Shown here piece after piece: positions 32,628 through 41,891 of a stretch of 64,000 nucleotides of DNA (its first letter is position 1; every line of letters begins with the position of its first letter). The DNA lies in contig CALLMF010000023.1 of the NCBI GenBank assembly GCA_938006335.1, positions 31,594 to 95,593 of the forward strand, given 5' to 3'. The position numbers and the translations under genes were made by a program. The DNA is from an uncultured Granulosicoccaceae bacterium. GTDB lineage: Bacteria; Pseudomonadota; Gammaproteobacteria; Granulosicoccales; Granulosicoccaceae. The notes below the pieces were generated by a model that had not been told where the DNA came from, did no database searches, and saw only the letters and a program-made list of their open reading frames with translations.

Positions 32628-34220
32628 TCAATCGGCGGTAGCGGTTTTCAGCTGATACTGACTGAATAGCCCGTTCAGCTGTAGACAGCGCGTCAGTTCG
32701 ATGCGTGTTGAACGCTCGCCTTGCATGGCAGACAGGCGATCGCCTGACTGATACAGGAACGGCGGCACGAGGATCGTCTGTACCGTTTTCGTGCCTGTCC
32801 TGCAGGCGATGATGAGTCCGTTTTCCGGAGCGGTGCTTGTCTCGTCATCACGGCGAATGATCACCGGTAGTACCGCCCGCGCCATCGATTCGATACCGAT
32901 GTTCAGACGGCCATCAGGGTGTGCGTTCACACGGCGCACAATGCCAAGCAGGATGTCTCGTCGGGTGCTGCCAGTGCCGTCCGGATAGCGAATCACCGGA
33001 TCGTGCAAGGACACGAGCTCGCCGACCTGCACTGACCCCGGAGAGGCGCTCGGGTGCTGTAGCTGACAGCCGGACGCTGACGAATCCACGACCAGCCAGG
33101 CATGTTCGCCGGTACTGCGGGGCGTCAGCAAGGGTTCCACGTGCGCGTTGCCTGTCTCTGCTCGCTTGGCAGATTCGCTATCGTGACCTGACTCGTACAG
33201 CAGTCGCGCGGAGATGTACTTGTGCGAGAACACGCAATCGACTGCACGCGCCTCGCGTCGGCGAGCTTGTCGGCGACGCGATTGCCGATAAGGGTCAGGT
33301 TCGAGACGCCTGGTTAGACGCGTAAGTGTCTGGCGCTCGAGCGTGTCGGCTCCAAGCAGGCTTGCCCGGGTGATGCTCATGGTGCTGATTCTGCGTTCGG
33401 TTTCGATGCGCAATGGGCGGGTATCGATCAGCAGAGTCTTCGAGGCGTCTGTGACGAGCATGCTGCCGCAGGGCGCGGGTGCGGTACCTCGCGCCATGTC
33501 GACCAGCCAGCGACCGTTGACTTGCCGGATGCGCGACGTATCGAGAGAACCGGTTGACATCGCGATCAGATAACTGCGTTCGCGCAGCCATTCGAGCAAC
33601 AGAGGCAGCTGGCGGGCGCGGTAACCGTAGGGGTCGATGATGCCGAGCAACAAAAGCTGGCGGTAGTGGTCCGTGACGTCCAGCGGCAGCTCTCCGGCCG
33701 GATCCGCTTCGGCGCCCGAGGAGAGTTCGTGAGACTCGGAAAACTGATACAGATTGTGTGCGTCACGCCAGAGCTCGGCAGGGATGGCCTGGTGTCCATG
33801 CACGGCAAGTGCGGCGCGTCGCAACAGCGCGTGCATGGCGCGCCGAGCGTCAGCCTCAAGTGGAGACTGACTGTCTGCAAGCAGCAGACGGAAGGCCGCG
33901 AATTCCTCGCGTAGCAAGGCGTCTGCAAGCGCTGCATCGCGTGAAAAATCCCGCGTCAAGGGCAGCGGTTGGGCACGTGCAGACTCCATGAGCTGTTCGT
34001 GCACCGCGCGCAGCGGCCCCAGAAAATGGACCAGACTCGTCCGTCGCCGATCCACATCGTTGACCAGTCGATTGCTATGCGTGAGCCCGCGCAGGAGTTC
34101 GCGCGCGTCGGCGTCGCTTTCCAGGGGATCGAGCCGGGCGAGCCAGGTGGCGACCTCGTCCGGGTCTTGTGGAAAGCTGCCGGCGTCCGCTGTGGTGAGT
34201 TCGGGTACCTGAAGCTGCAT
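32628..34220 (-). CDS. Uncharacterised protein with PilZ-like C-terminal part
   Basis: About 530 residues, convergent with xerC. The first ~200 residues are helical, rich in Leu/Ala/Arg/Asp. A beta-rich middle (ARGTAPAPCGSMLVTD...LLIDTRPL) and a strongly basic stretch (RQSRRRQARRREAR) follow. Near residue 400, WLVVDSSASGCQL fits the D-x-S-x-x-G motif of PilZ domains, followed by strand-turn segments and LGIVRRVNAHPDGRLNIGIE. The RxxxR partner motif is not at the expected short distance, so c-di-GMP binding is a hypothesis. The start is uncertain: ATG 34220 or ATG 34268; neither has a good ribosome-binding site. Confidence 0.55.
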   Translation of the reverse strand: MQLQVPELTTADAGSFPQDPDEVATWLARLDPLESDADARELLRGLTHSNRLVNDVDRRRTSLVHFLGPLRAVHEQLMESARAQPLPLTRDFSRDAALADALLREEFAAFRLLLADSQSPLEADARRAMHALLRRAALAVHGHQAIPAELWRDAHNLYQFSESHELSSGAEADPAGELPLDVTDHYRQLLLLGIIDPYGYRARQLPLLLEWLRERSYLIAMSTGSLDTSRIRQVNGRWLVDMARGTAPAPCGSMLVTDASKTLLIDTRPLRIETERRISTMSITRASLLGADTLERQTLTRLTRRLEPDPYRQSRRRQARRREARAVDCVFSHKYISARLLYESGHDSESAKRAETGNAHVEPLLTPRSTGEHAWLVVDSSASGCQLQHPSASPGSVQVGELVSLHDPVIRYPDGTGSTRRDILLGIVRRVNAHPDGRLNIGIESMARAVLPVIIRRDDETSTAPENGLIIACRTGTKTVQTILVPPFLYQSGDRLSAMQGERSTRIELTRCLQLNGLFSQYQLKTATAD

Positions 34221-34288
34221 GAACGCGAGGCTAGCACGTGCCCGGGAGTACACTGTTGAGTCATTCATCAATGCGCGGGGACGAACCT

Positions 34289-34828
34289 GTGGAGCAGTAC
34301 CGAGGGACCACAATCTTGTCGGTTCGACGCGGCAATCAGGTCGTGATCGGCGGCGATGGTCAGGTGTCGATGGGCAACGTCGTCATGAAAGGCAATGCGC
34401 GCAAGGTAAGGCGCCTGTACAAGGATCAGGTGCTGGCTGGGTTTGCAGGAGGAACTGCGGACGCGTTCACACTATTCGAACGGTTTGAAGCCAAGCTCGA
34501 AACCTACGGGGGTCAGTTGACCCGAGCTGCGGTGGAACTCGCCAAGGACTGGCGTACAGATCGTATGCTGAGACGGCTGGAGGCCTTGCTGGCAGTGGCT
34601 GACGAAACGGCGTCTCTGGTGATTACCGGCAATGGCGACGTGATCGAGCCCGAGCATGGACTGATTGCCATAGGCTCGGGCGGTGACTATGCCAAGGCCG
34701 CCGCACGTGCCTTGCTGCAACACACCGAGCTTGATGCCGAAACGATCGTGCGTCATGGCCTCGAGACTGCGGCAGATATTTGTATCTACACCAACCACAA
34801 CCTCATCGTGGAGAAACTCGAGGTCTGA
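34289..34828 (+). CDS. hslV: ATP-dependent protease HslV (ClpQ) proteolytic subunit
   Basis: A 179-residue proteasome-type Thr protease. Translation from GTG 34289 gives [17 protein letters not shown], so a short propeptide would be cut to expose the first Thr of [41 protein letters not shown] and [15 protein letters not shown] match the E. coli protein closely. GGGGAC lies about 8 nt upstream; ATG 34271 is an in-frame alternative. The stop overlaps the hslU start by one base (TGATG). Confidence 0.97.
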   Translation: MEQYRGTTILSVRRGNQVVIGGDGQVSMGNVVMKGNARKVRRLYKDQVLAGFAGGTADAFTLFERFEAKLETYGGQLTRAAVELAKDWRTDRMLRRLEALLAVADETASLVITGNGDVIEPEHGLIAIGSGGDYAKAAARALLQHTELDAETIVRHGLETAADICIYTNHNLIVEKLEV

Positions 34829-36171
34829 TGTCCCAGATGACACCGCGCGAGATCGTTCAGGAACTCGACAAACATATCATTGGTCAGCAAAGCGCCAAGC
34901 GCGCTGTTGCCATCGCCTTGCGCAACCGTTGGCGACGCATGCAGGTGGATGACAGCCTGCGCAGCGAAATCACGCCAAAGAATATTCTGATGATCGGCCC
35001 GACGGGTGTCGGCAAGACGGAGATTGCACGACGCCTTGCGCGGCTCGCCAATGCGCCGTTCATCAAGGTGGAAGCCACCAAGTTCACCGAAGTGGGATAT
35101 GTCGGGCGTGATGTCGAATCGATCATTCGTGACCTTGCTGATGTCGCTCTGAAGGAGACGCGCGAGAGAGAAAAGTTGCGGGTGCGCAACCGTGCCGAGG
35201 ACGCCGCTGAAGAACGTGTGCTGGACGTGTTTTTGCCCCCTGCGCGCGGTGGCTTTGGACTCACCGCCACAGCGGAGTCATCCGAGGAGAGTTCAACGCG
35301 CCAGAAATTCCGCAAGAAGCTGCGTGAGGGTGAGCTTGACGACAAGGAGATCGAGATCGAGGTCAGCCTCAACCCTGCCGGGGTCGAGATCATGGCACCT
35401 CCCGGAATGGAGGAGATGAGTCAGCAATTGCAAGGCATGTTTGCAAACCTGGGAGCGGGAGCCAGGACCAAGGCTCGTAAGATGCCGGTGCGCGAGGCCA
35501 TGAAGCACTTGATTGACGAAGAGGCGTTGAAGCTCGTCAATGAAGAAGACCTGAAGACGCAGGCGATCGAGAATGTCGAGCAGAACGGCATCGTGTTTCT
35601 TGATGAGATCGACAAGGTCGCTCGTGGTGGTTCCAACACGCAAGGGGCAGACGTGTCGCGCGATGGCGTGCAACGTGACCTGCTACCACTGGTCGAGGGA
35701 TGCACGGTGTCCACCAAGTTCGGCATGATCAAGACCGATCACATCCTGTTCATCGCCTCTGGTGCGTTCCATCTATCAAAACCGTCAGACCTCATCCCGG
35801 AGTTGCAGGGTCGTTTGCCGATTCGGGTGGAACTCGAGGCGCTGAAGACGTCGGACTTCGAGCGCATCCTCACCGAACCTGATGCCTCGCTGACGGAACA
35901 GGCTCAGGCGCTACTGGCAACAGAGAATGTGGGATTGAGTTTCACAAGTGAAGGCATACGCCGAATCGCTGAAGTAGCCTGGCAGGTCAATGAAAGCACC
36001 GAGAACATCGGTGCGAGGCGTTTGCATACGGTGATGGAACGTTTGCTGGAAAGCGCATCCTTTGAAGCCTCGGACAACGCCGGTCAAAGCATCGAGGTCG
36101 ATGCAGCCTATGTCGACGGTCACCTTGGCAATCTGGTCGAGAACGTTGACCTCAGCCGCTACATTCTCTAA
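34828..36171 (+). CDS. hslU: ATP-dependent protease ATPase subunit HslU (ClpY)
   Basis: A 447-residue AAA+ unfoldase that feeds substrates to HslV. Walker A is GPTGVGKTE near residue 58, the pore motif GYVGRD is intact, the helical I-domain lies in the middle (about 110-240), Walker B is VFLDEIDK, and the C-terminal docking tail DLSRYIL, which inserts into HslV, is present. Length matches E. coli (443). Coupled to hslV by TGATG. Confidence 0.98.
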   Translation: MSQMTPREIVQELDKHIIGQQSAKRAVAIALRNRWRRMQVDDSLRSEITPKNILMIGPTGVGKTEIARRLARLANAPFIKVEATKFTEVGYVGRDVESIIRDLADVALKETREREKLRVRNRAEDAAEERVLDVFLPPARGGFGLTATAESSEESSTRQKFRKKLREGELDDKEIEIEVSLNPAGVEIMAPPGMEEMSQQLQGMFANLGAGARTKARKMPVREAMKHLIDEEALKLVNEEDLKTQAIENVEQNGIVFLDEIDKVARGGSNTQGADVSRDGVQRDLLPLVEGCTVSTKFGMIKTDHILFIASGAFHLSKPSDLIPELQGRLPIRVELEALKTSDFERILTEPDASLTEQAQALLATENVGLSFTSEGIRRIAEVAWQVNESTENIGARRLHTVMERLLESASFEASDNAGQSIEVDAAYVDGHLGNLVENVDLSRYIL

Positions 36172-36185
36172 GTGATGACACGGCC

Positions 36186-36563
36186 ATGAACGACAATTCT
36201 TCTAAACCACGTCCGACCGATATCCGGCTGCACGGCAAGAGCCGCGTGCTCGAACTCCTCTTCGATGACGGTTACACCTGCAACTTGTCGTGCGAGTACC
36301 TGCGGGTGCACTCTCCGTCTGCCGAGGTTCAGGGGCATGGACCCGGTCAGGAGGTGCTCCAGGTCGGCAAGGAATCCGTAGGAATCGAGGCACTGGAGCC
36401 GGTCGGAAACTACGCGCTGCGTATTCGTTTTGATGATGGACACGATACGGGCCTGTTCACGTGGTCGTATCTGTACTCGCTGGGCAAGGACTACGACAGT
36501 AACTGGCAGGCCTATCTGCAGAATTTGCGTGATGCCGGTCATGCTCATCCGGCGTTGTCATGA
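36186..36563 (+). CDS. DUF971 domain protein (gamma-butyrobetaine hydroxylase N-domain-like)
   Basis: A 125-residue protein with the DUF971 pattern [20 protein letters not shown]...[15 protein letters not shown] near the start and [25 protein letters not shown] at the end. The domain is known as the N-terminal domain of gamma-butyrobetaine dioxygenase and as a stand-alone protein of unknown role. Its place between hslU and ubiE is conserved in gammaproteobacteria. It ends in an ATGA overlap with ubiE. Confidence 0.92.
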   Translation: MNDNSSKPRPTDIRLHGKSRVLELLFDDGYTCNLSCEYLRVHSPSAEVQGHGPGQEVLQVGKESVGIEALEPVGNYALRIRFDDGHDTGLFTWSYLYSLGKDYDSNWQAYLQNLRDAGHAHPALS

Positions 36564-37390
36564 TTGGCTCGGACCCCTTCGAGGAGGAACTAGCAGTGGA
36601 CTCTGTATCGGCATCACCATCCACCCATTCCGGGGCGAATTCCGAGTCCGCTGACACGACGCACTTCGGTTATACCGACGTACCCAAGCAGGAGAAGGAA
36701 CGCCTCGTCGGTGGTGTGTTTGATTCGGTAGCATCGCGCTACGACATCATGAACGACCTGATGTCCTTCGGTGTCCATCGCCTTTGGAAGCGCGCCACCA
36801 TTGATGCTTCTGCAGTGAGGCCAGGGCACCAGGTGCTGGACCTTGCCGGTGGCACAGGAGACCTGGCATCACGTTTTGCTACACGTGTCGGCAAGCAAGG
36901 ACGGGTAGTGCTATCCGACATCAATGCATCGATGCTTGCCGAGGGGCGTGCTCGGCTTGAAAACGAAGGCAAGGTGTCAGGTATCGACTACGTGTTGGCC
37001 AACGCCGAGTGCTTGCCCTTCGAGAGCAATCGATTCGATTGCATCACCATTGCCTTTGGCCTTCGCAACGTTACCGACAAGCAGCGCGCACTGGAATCCA
37101 TGTATCGCGTTCTGAAGCCCGGTGGGCGCCTGCTGGTACTGGAGTTTTCAAAGCCGGTCCTGCCCTTGCTCGAGAAGGCCTACGATGTGTACTCGTTCAC
37201 CGCCCTGCCACTCATGGGGCGGATCATCGCCAACGATGCAGACAGTTATCGTTATCTCGCCGAGTCCATTCGAATGCACCCTGATCAGGACACCCTGGAG
37301 AGCATGATGCGGGAAGCAGGCTTTGAGCGCACCGGTTACCAGAACTTTACCGGCGGCGTTGTTGCTTTGCACAAGGGCTTCAAGCTCTGA
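36560..37390 (+). CDS. ubiE: Ubiquinone/menaquinone biosynthesis C-methyltransferase UbiE
   Basis: A 276-residue SAM-dependent methyltransferase that C-methylates the benzoquinol ring. The family opening [27 protein letters not shown] segment, SAM motif [38 protein letters not shown] and [13 protein letters not shown] are diagnostic. The N-terminal 34 residues are a Ser/Ala-rich extension when read from ATG 36560 (ATGA overlap). GTG at 36596, with GAGGA 8 nt upstream, is an equally good start and would shorten this extension. Confidence 0.96.
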   Translation: MIGSDPFEEELAVDSVSASPSTHSGANSESADTTHFGYTDVPKQEKERLVGGVFDSVASRYDIMNDLMSFGVHRLWKRATIDASAVRPGHQVLDLAGGTGDLASRFATRVGKQGRVVLSDINASMLAEGRARLENEGKVSGIDYVLANAECLPFESNRFDCITIAFGLRNVTDKQRALESMYRVLKPGGRLLVLEFSKPVLPLLEKAYDVYSFTALPLMGRIIANDADSYRYLAESIRMHPDQDTLESMMREAGFERTGYQNFTGGVVALHKGFKL

Positions 37391-37391
37391 C

Positions 37392-38087
37392 GTGAAGCTT
37401 CCCCTACCGGTATCACTTCTGGGAGCGGCGGCGCTCGAGCAGGGCATCGATACCCTGTTGCAACTGGACCCGATAACGCGCCAACGTCTCGCCCTGATAG
37501 ACGGGCGCGTCATTCGCGTCGAGGTGAGCTCTCCACCGCTTGATCTTGTTGCTGTCGTTGCCGAAGGGCGTGTCAGCGTGCCCTCGGAGTTCGATGATGA
37601 AGTGGACCTGACCATCCGCGGAAGTCTGGGTGCGCTACGATCACTTGCCGGATCCTCCGACGCCATTCATACGGGGGATGTCACCATCACCGGAGACGTG
37701 GGTGTGGCCGGGCGCTTGAAGGAAATTCTCGCCGGCATCGATCCTGATTGGCAGGAACTGGTGTCGCCTGTCATCGGCGACACCGCTACGCACAAACTCG
37801 AGCGTGTGGGTCGCGAGTTCAACCAGTGGTTTTCGCGAGCTCAACAGTCCTTTGGCGAAAACACTCACGATTACCTCGTCGATGAAGTGTCGATGCTGGC
37901 CAGCGCCCGGCAAGTCGCTGAGTATTCTGATGGCGTGGACAGTCTGCGCGAAGACATGGACCGCGTTGCTGCGCGATTGGCGCGAATAGAACGACGCATG
38001 AGCGACGCGAGTGCGTCGCAGGGTGCCTCGACCTCCGGCACCCGATCTGACAACACGGTCGGATCAGACACCAAGGGAAACAGCTGA
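37392..38087 (+). CDS. ubiJ: Ubiquinone biosynthesis accessory factor UbiJ
   Basis: A 231-residue protein: an SCP2-type lipid-binding domain (about 15-110) and a C-terminal helical part ending in a Glu/Arg/Asp coiled coil (SLREDMDRVAARLARIERRM). UbiJ organises the Ubi metabolon and handles the hydrophobic intermediates. Residues IRGSLGALRSLAGS and ITGDVGVAGRLKEIL match the family. It starts with GTG at 37392, one base after the ubiE stop, and ubiB follows at 3 nt: the usual ubiE-ubiJ-ubiB operon. Confidence 0.93.
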   Translation: MKLPLPVSLLGAAALEQGIDTLLQLDPITRQRLALIDGRVIRVEVSSPPLDLVAVVAEGRVSVPSEFDDEVDLTIRGSLGALRSLAGSSDAIHTGDVTITGDVGVAGRLKEILAGIDPDWQELVSPVIGDTATHKLERVGREFNQWFSRAQQSFGENTHDYLVDEVSMLASARQVAEYSDGVDSLREDMDRVAARLARIERRMSDASASQGASTSGTRSDNTVGSDTKGNS

Positions 38088-38090
38088 GCT

Positions 38091-39764
38091 GTGATCGCAC
38101 GAGTTGCGCGCTTGTCGCGTATCCAGAGCGTCATTGCTCGCTATGGTCTTGAGGAGCTGTTCCTCAAGGGCAGCCGCCTAAGTGCTCTCAGGCACGTTTT
38201 TCTGCTCTCGCCTACGCGCTGGACCTCGACCGAGACGCGGTCTCTGCCGCGCGGTCAGCGTATTCGTCTCGCGCTCGAAGAGCTCGGTCCGGTCTTCGTC
38301 AAGCTCGGACAGATGCTGTCAACCCGACGTGATCTCCTGCCAGAAGACATCGGGGACGAGCTTGCGTTGTTGCAGGATCGCGTTGCGCCGTTCTCGAGTG
38401 AGGCTGCCCGACAGGCGATTCATGACGCGTTGGGCGAACCGGTAGAGTCGGTATTCGCACGTTTTGACGATGAGCCCATCGCTTCAGCCTCGGTAGCTCA
38501 GGTGCATGGCGTTACCTTGCATTCGGGTGAATCGGCTGTGGCGAAGATACTGCGCCCAGGGATCGGGGACATCATTTCGCGCGACGTATCGCTGATGTAC
38601 CTGCTCGCAGGCATTGCGGAGCGAGCGCTACGTGACGGACGACGCTTGCGCCCGAGGGACGTCGTCGTTGAGTACGATCGCACGATCCACGACGAACTGG
38701 ATCTTGTGCGTGAAGCCAGCAATGCGGTGGTGTTGCGTAACAACTTCAAGGACTCGTCCACCTTGTACATCCCATCGATCCATTGGGACTGCACCCGCCA
38801 GAACGTGATGGTGCAGGAGCGTATCGATGGCATTTCCATTCGTGATGTAAAAGCCATGCACGCCATGGGCATGGACATGAAGAAGCTGGCGGAGCATGGT
38901 GTGGAAATCTTCTACACGCAGGTGTTCAAGCACAATTTCTTTCATGCGGACATGCATCCGGGCAACATCTTTGTATCGCGTGAAAACCCGAATCATCCTA
39001 AGTACATCGCAGTGGATTTCGGTATTGTCGGCTCACTCACTGATGAAGACCAACGCTATATCGGGGAGAACCTGCTCGCGTTCTTTCAGAGAGACTACCG
39101 ACGGGTGGCCCAGCTGCACATCGACTCCGGATGGGTGCCGCGAGATACCCGGGTGAGTGAACTCGAAGCAGGCGTGCGGGCGGTCTGCGAGCCGATCTTC
39201 GAGAAGCCACTGTCAGAAATCAGCTTTGGCAATGTGTTGGTGCAGCTGTTCAATGTGGCCCGACGATTCCAGATGGAAGTGCAGCCGCAGTTGGTGCTAC
39301 TGCAGAAGACACTGCTCAACATCGAAGGTCTGGGAAGGGATCTACACCCTGACCTCGACCTGTGGGCAACCGGCAAGCCCTTCCTGACACAGTGGGTCGC
39401 AGAACGAAACGATCCTCGCAAGATCGTCAAGTCATTCATCGCTGAAGCGCCTGCTGTACTGCAAGCGCTGCCAGCTCTACCCATGCTGATGCATGATTTC
39501 GTGTCGCTCCAGAACAGCGCCATGCGGGACGCTCGCCCGCTTACCGCGGGTGGTACGACATCTCGCAACACCGGGTCGACTGACGAGCAGTCGCGTCGAG
39601 GTCTGTCGCTGGTGATCTTCGGCGCTGCATTGTTGTTGTCGGGTGCCTTGCTTGGCGCCGCCAACATTGTCGCCTCAGCCGAGGGGCCGGGCGCTGGCTC
39701 CATCGTGCTCGGTGTGGTTGGGGTCGTTCTTGCGGTGTGGGGACTAGCCCGGCGTTCGTCGTAG
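38091..39764 (+). CDS. ubiB: Ubiquinone biosynthesis regulatory ATPase UbiB
   Basis: A 557-residue atypical-kinase-fold protein. The family KxGQ region is FVKLGQMLSTRRDLLP near residue 71; SASVAQVHGV, AVAKILRPG, HADMHPGNIFVSR and VDFGIVGSLTDEDQ are the ABC1/ADCK blocks. Two C-terminal hydrophobic helices (about 510-555) anchor it in the inner membrane. It starts with GTG at 38091. Its last 21 nt overlap the convergent EamA gene. Confidence 0.97.
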   Translation: MIARVARLSRIQSVIARYGLEELFLKGSRLSALRHVFLLSPTRWTSTETRSLPRGQRIRLALEELGPVFVKLGQMLSTRRDLLPEDIGDELALLQDRVAPFSSEAARQAIHDALGEPVESVFARFDDEPIASASVAQVHGVTLHSGESAVAKILRPGIGDIISRDVSLMYLLAGIAERALRDGRRLRPRDVVVEYDRTIHDELDLVREASNAVVLRNNFKDSSTLYIPSIHWDCTRQNVMVQERIDGISIRDVKAMHAMGMDMKKLAEHGVEIFYTQVFKHNFFHADMHPGNIFVSRENPNHPKYIAVDFGIVGSLTDEDQRYIGENLLAFFQRDYRRVAQLHIDSGWVPRDTRVSELEAGVRAVCEPIFEKPLSEISFGNVLVQLFNVARRFQMEVQPQLVLLQKTLLNIEGLGRDLHPDLDLWATGKPFLTQWVAERNDPRKIVKSFIAEAPAVLQALPALPMLMHDFVSLQNSAMRDARPLTAGGTTSRNTGSTDEQSRRGLSLVIFGAALLLSGALLGAANIVASAEGPGAGSIVLGVVGVVLAVWGLARRSS

Positions 39765-40628
39765 CATGTCCTTGGCCGCAATCAGTGCGCCGACGGTAAT
39801 CAGTACACATGCCAACAAGGTTGCCGCTGTAGCCGTGCCGAGCCCTGCAGCAATCAAGACAAAGGTGGACAGCAAGGGGGCGAGGTAGGAGAGTGCCCCG
39901 AGCACCTGGATATCCCCATGCTTGACACCATGGTCCCACACATAGAATGCAGCACCAACAGGGCCCAGACCAAGGCCTGCGACCGCCAGCCACTGCATCG
40001 GCGACGATGGCCAGAGCGTTTCTTCCAGCAGTACGTGTGCAAGCAGTGAAAGAACAGCGGTAGCGAGACAGAATCCTGTAACGACATCCGTCGGAACAGA
40101 CCCGAAGCGCCTCGACAGCACCGAATACCCTGACCAGATGAACGCACAAGCAAAGGCCATGGCGTAGCCAAAACCGTATTCGCGCTTCACGCTGATCTCG
40201 CCACCGGTGACGATCAGTGCGGCGCCGGCAAATCCGAGTATCCCACCGACCAGATGATGAGCGCGTAGCCGCTCACCGGGAAGGGCAGCGGAGAACAGCA
40301 CGATCAACAACGGCCAGAGGTAGGCGATCAAGCCCGCCTCCACCGGTGGGGCGTTACGCAAGGCGGTGAAGTAGGCGAAGTGGTAGCCGAACAGGCCAAC
40401 AAGGCCAAGCAGCCACACGGCGGGTGGCTGCTTCAATGTATTGAGCCCTCGGCCTGAAAGCGTCATCACGGCAAGACCGATGCTGCCGCCGATGGCAAAA
40501 CTCATGGCCGTGAGCTGAAACGGCGGTACCTGACCGGACGCTGCGGTAAACAGAGCGAGCAGGGACCACAAGAGAATGGCGATGCCACCGATCATGGTGG
40601 CGCGGATTCGTGATGGTTCCGGGCTCAT
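39744..40628 (-). CDS. EamA/DMT-family transporter
   Basis: A 294-residue membrane protein with about ten hydrophobic helices and two EamA repeats: IGGIAILLWSLLALF...VEAGLIAYLWPLLIVLFSAALPGE and, in the second half, ATAATLLACVLITVGALIA. The style is like YddG, the aromatic amino acid exporter, but the substrate is a guess. ATG 40628 is chosen (MSPEPSRIRAT); extra upstream codons would cover the divergent promoter. Confidence 0.88.
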   Translation of the reverse strand: MSPEPSRIRATMIGGIAILLWSLLALFTAASGQVPPFQLTAMSFAIGGSIGLAVMTLSGRGLNTLKQPPAVWLLGLVGLFGYHFAYFTALRNAPPVEAGLIAYLWPLLIVLFSAALPGERLRAHHLVGGILGFAGAALIVTGGEISVKREYGFGYAMAFACAFIWSGYSVLSRRFGSVPTDVVTGFCLATAVLSLLAHVLLEETLWPSSPMQWLAVAGLGLGPVGAAFYVWDHGVKHGDIQVLGALSYLAPLLSTFVLIAAGLGTATAATLLACVLITVGALIAAKDMLRRTPG

Positions 40629-40786
40629 CAAGTACAACGACTCCTCACAGCTTGCAGGTCGACGGGAATGGTAAAGCCACTGTCGAGCGAGCTTGGCAGA
40701 TTTCGTGTCGAGACGAGAGTGGGTGATTTGGGACGTGGTTGGCAGCAAGCTTGCATCACAAGAGCAACAACTCTGCGAACAACTCC

Positions 40787-41119
40787 ATGACCATGCAGCC
40801 GACTATTTCTCCGACCCCCCTCTGGGACGAAGGCATTTCGACCTTTCTGTACGGCGAGTACGAAAAGCGCGACGAGCCGTTGACCATCGAAGACCTGCAG
40901 GCTTTTGCCGTCGACCAGGCTGTCCGTATCGGCGACATGCTCGAAACCCTGTTTCTGATGGCGATCTACGGTGAATGGAACTACACCGATGCCGCGGGCA
41001 ATAGCCTGCGACTCGATGAGGACGCTCTGAACACCCTCTACGCCAAGGGCCGCCTCGACAAGGACGACCTCAGCGATTTCAGCGGCCTATGGTCCCCTGC
41101 TGGGGTCGGACCACAGTAA
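40787..41119 (+). CDS. Small acidic protein, unrecognised
   Basis: 110 residues, read from ATG 40787 (MTMQPTISPTPLWDEG); ATG 40793 is possible. It has no signal peptide and no transmembrane helix, and a helical middle (TIEDLQAFAVDQAVRIGDML and on) that may include a short amphipathic helix. Strongly acidic. No family recognised. It is divergent from the EamA gene and converges towards the carbonic anhydrase. The frame has normal codon use and a plausible leader, so I believe it is coded, but without a homologue this is moderate. Confidence 0.5.
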   Translation: MTMQPTISPTPLWDEGISTFLYGEYEKRDEPLTIEDLQAFAVDQAVRIGDMLETLFLMAIYGEWNYTDAAGNSLRLDEDALNTLYAKGRLDKDDLSDFSGLWSPAGVGPQ

Positions 41120-41224
41120 GTTACTGATTGTAAAAAGCAAATCGGCGAAAAACGTCGATCTTGATGCCTTAAATCAACGAAAAACCGCGGTCTGGGTGCC
41201 CATTAAGACGCGGGTAGAAGCCGC

Positions 41225-41851
41225 CTAGAGCGCGTTAGCGTCGAGGAACTCGACAATGCCGTTCTCCAGCGAATACCTCGCGCCGACGATGCACAGACCT
41301 TCGTCGGTCACGAGCCTTCTGAGCAACTCAGAACTCGACTGCAATTGGGCCATTGAGGCACGGATGTTCTCAAGCTCTGTTTGGTCTAGCCGCTCGTCGC
41401 GCGCCATCGGCGCGTCGTCATTGCTGACGTTGGGAACAGAAGGGCGGATGTGTTCGACGATCTCGGCCAGATTCGGCGAAAGTGTGTCGGAGGGTGTGTC
41501 CATTTCGTTGACGGTCGCTTCAACAGCGCCACAGCCCGTGTGTCCGAGCACGACGATCAGCTTTGCGCCGTGATGCGCTGCCGAGTATTCAACGCTACCG
41601 GTCACTGCCGGTGAGACGATATTGCCCGCCACTCTCACGACAAACAGATCTCCAAGCCCCTGGTCAAATATCACCTCGACGGGCACCCGGGAGTCCGAGC
41701 AGCCCAGCACGATGGCAAAGGGCTGTTGGGAATTGACTACCGATACTCTTTGTTCAGTGCCTGTGGAGCTTGCAAGTTCACTTTTGCTTGCCAGATAACG
41801 TTGGTTCCCCTCGGCGAGCCGCAGCAGGGCAGTTTTGGCGATGGTGTTCAT
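41225..41851 (-). CDS. Beta-class carbonic anhydrase
   Basis: A 208-residue beta-carbonic anhydrase, interconverting CO2 and bicarbonate. Zinc ligands: Cys in LGCSDSRVP (near residue 51) with the Asp-Arg dyad, then His and Cys in GHTGCGAVEA (about 105-108). No signal peptide at the chosen ATG 41851. It follows the SLC13 permease gene by 40 nt on the same strand, so the pair may be one operon. Confidence 0.94.
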   Translation of the reverse strand: MNTIAKTALLRLAEGNQRYLASKSELASSTGTEQRVSVVNSQQPFAIVLGCSDSRVPVEVIFDQGLGDLFVVRVAGNIVSPAVTGSVEYSAAHHGAKLIVVLGHTGCGAVEATVNEMDTPSDTLSPNLAEIVEHIRPSVPNVSNDDAPMARDERLDQTELENIRASMAQLQSSSELLRRLVTDEGLCIVGARYSLENGIVEFLDANAL

Positions 41852-41891
41852 GTCTACTTCGAATTGGATCGATGCACGTTGAGACCTGTGG

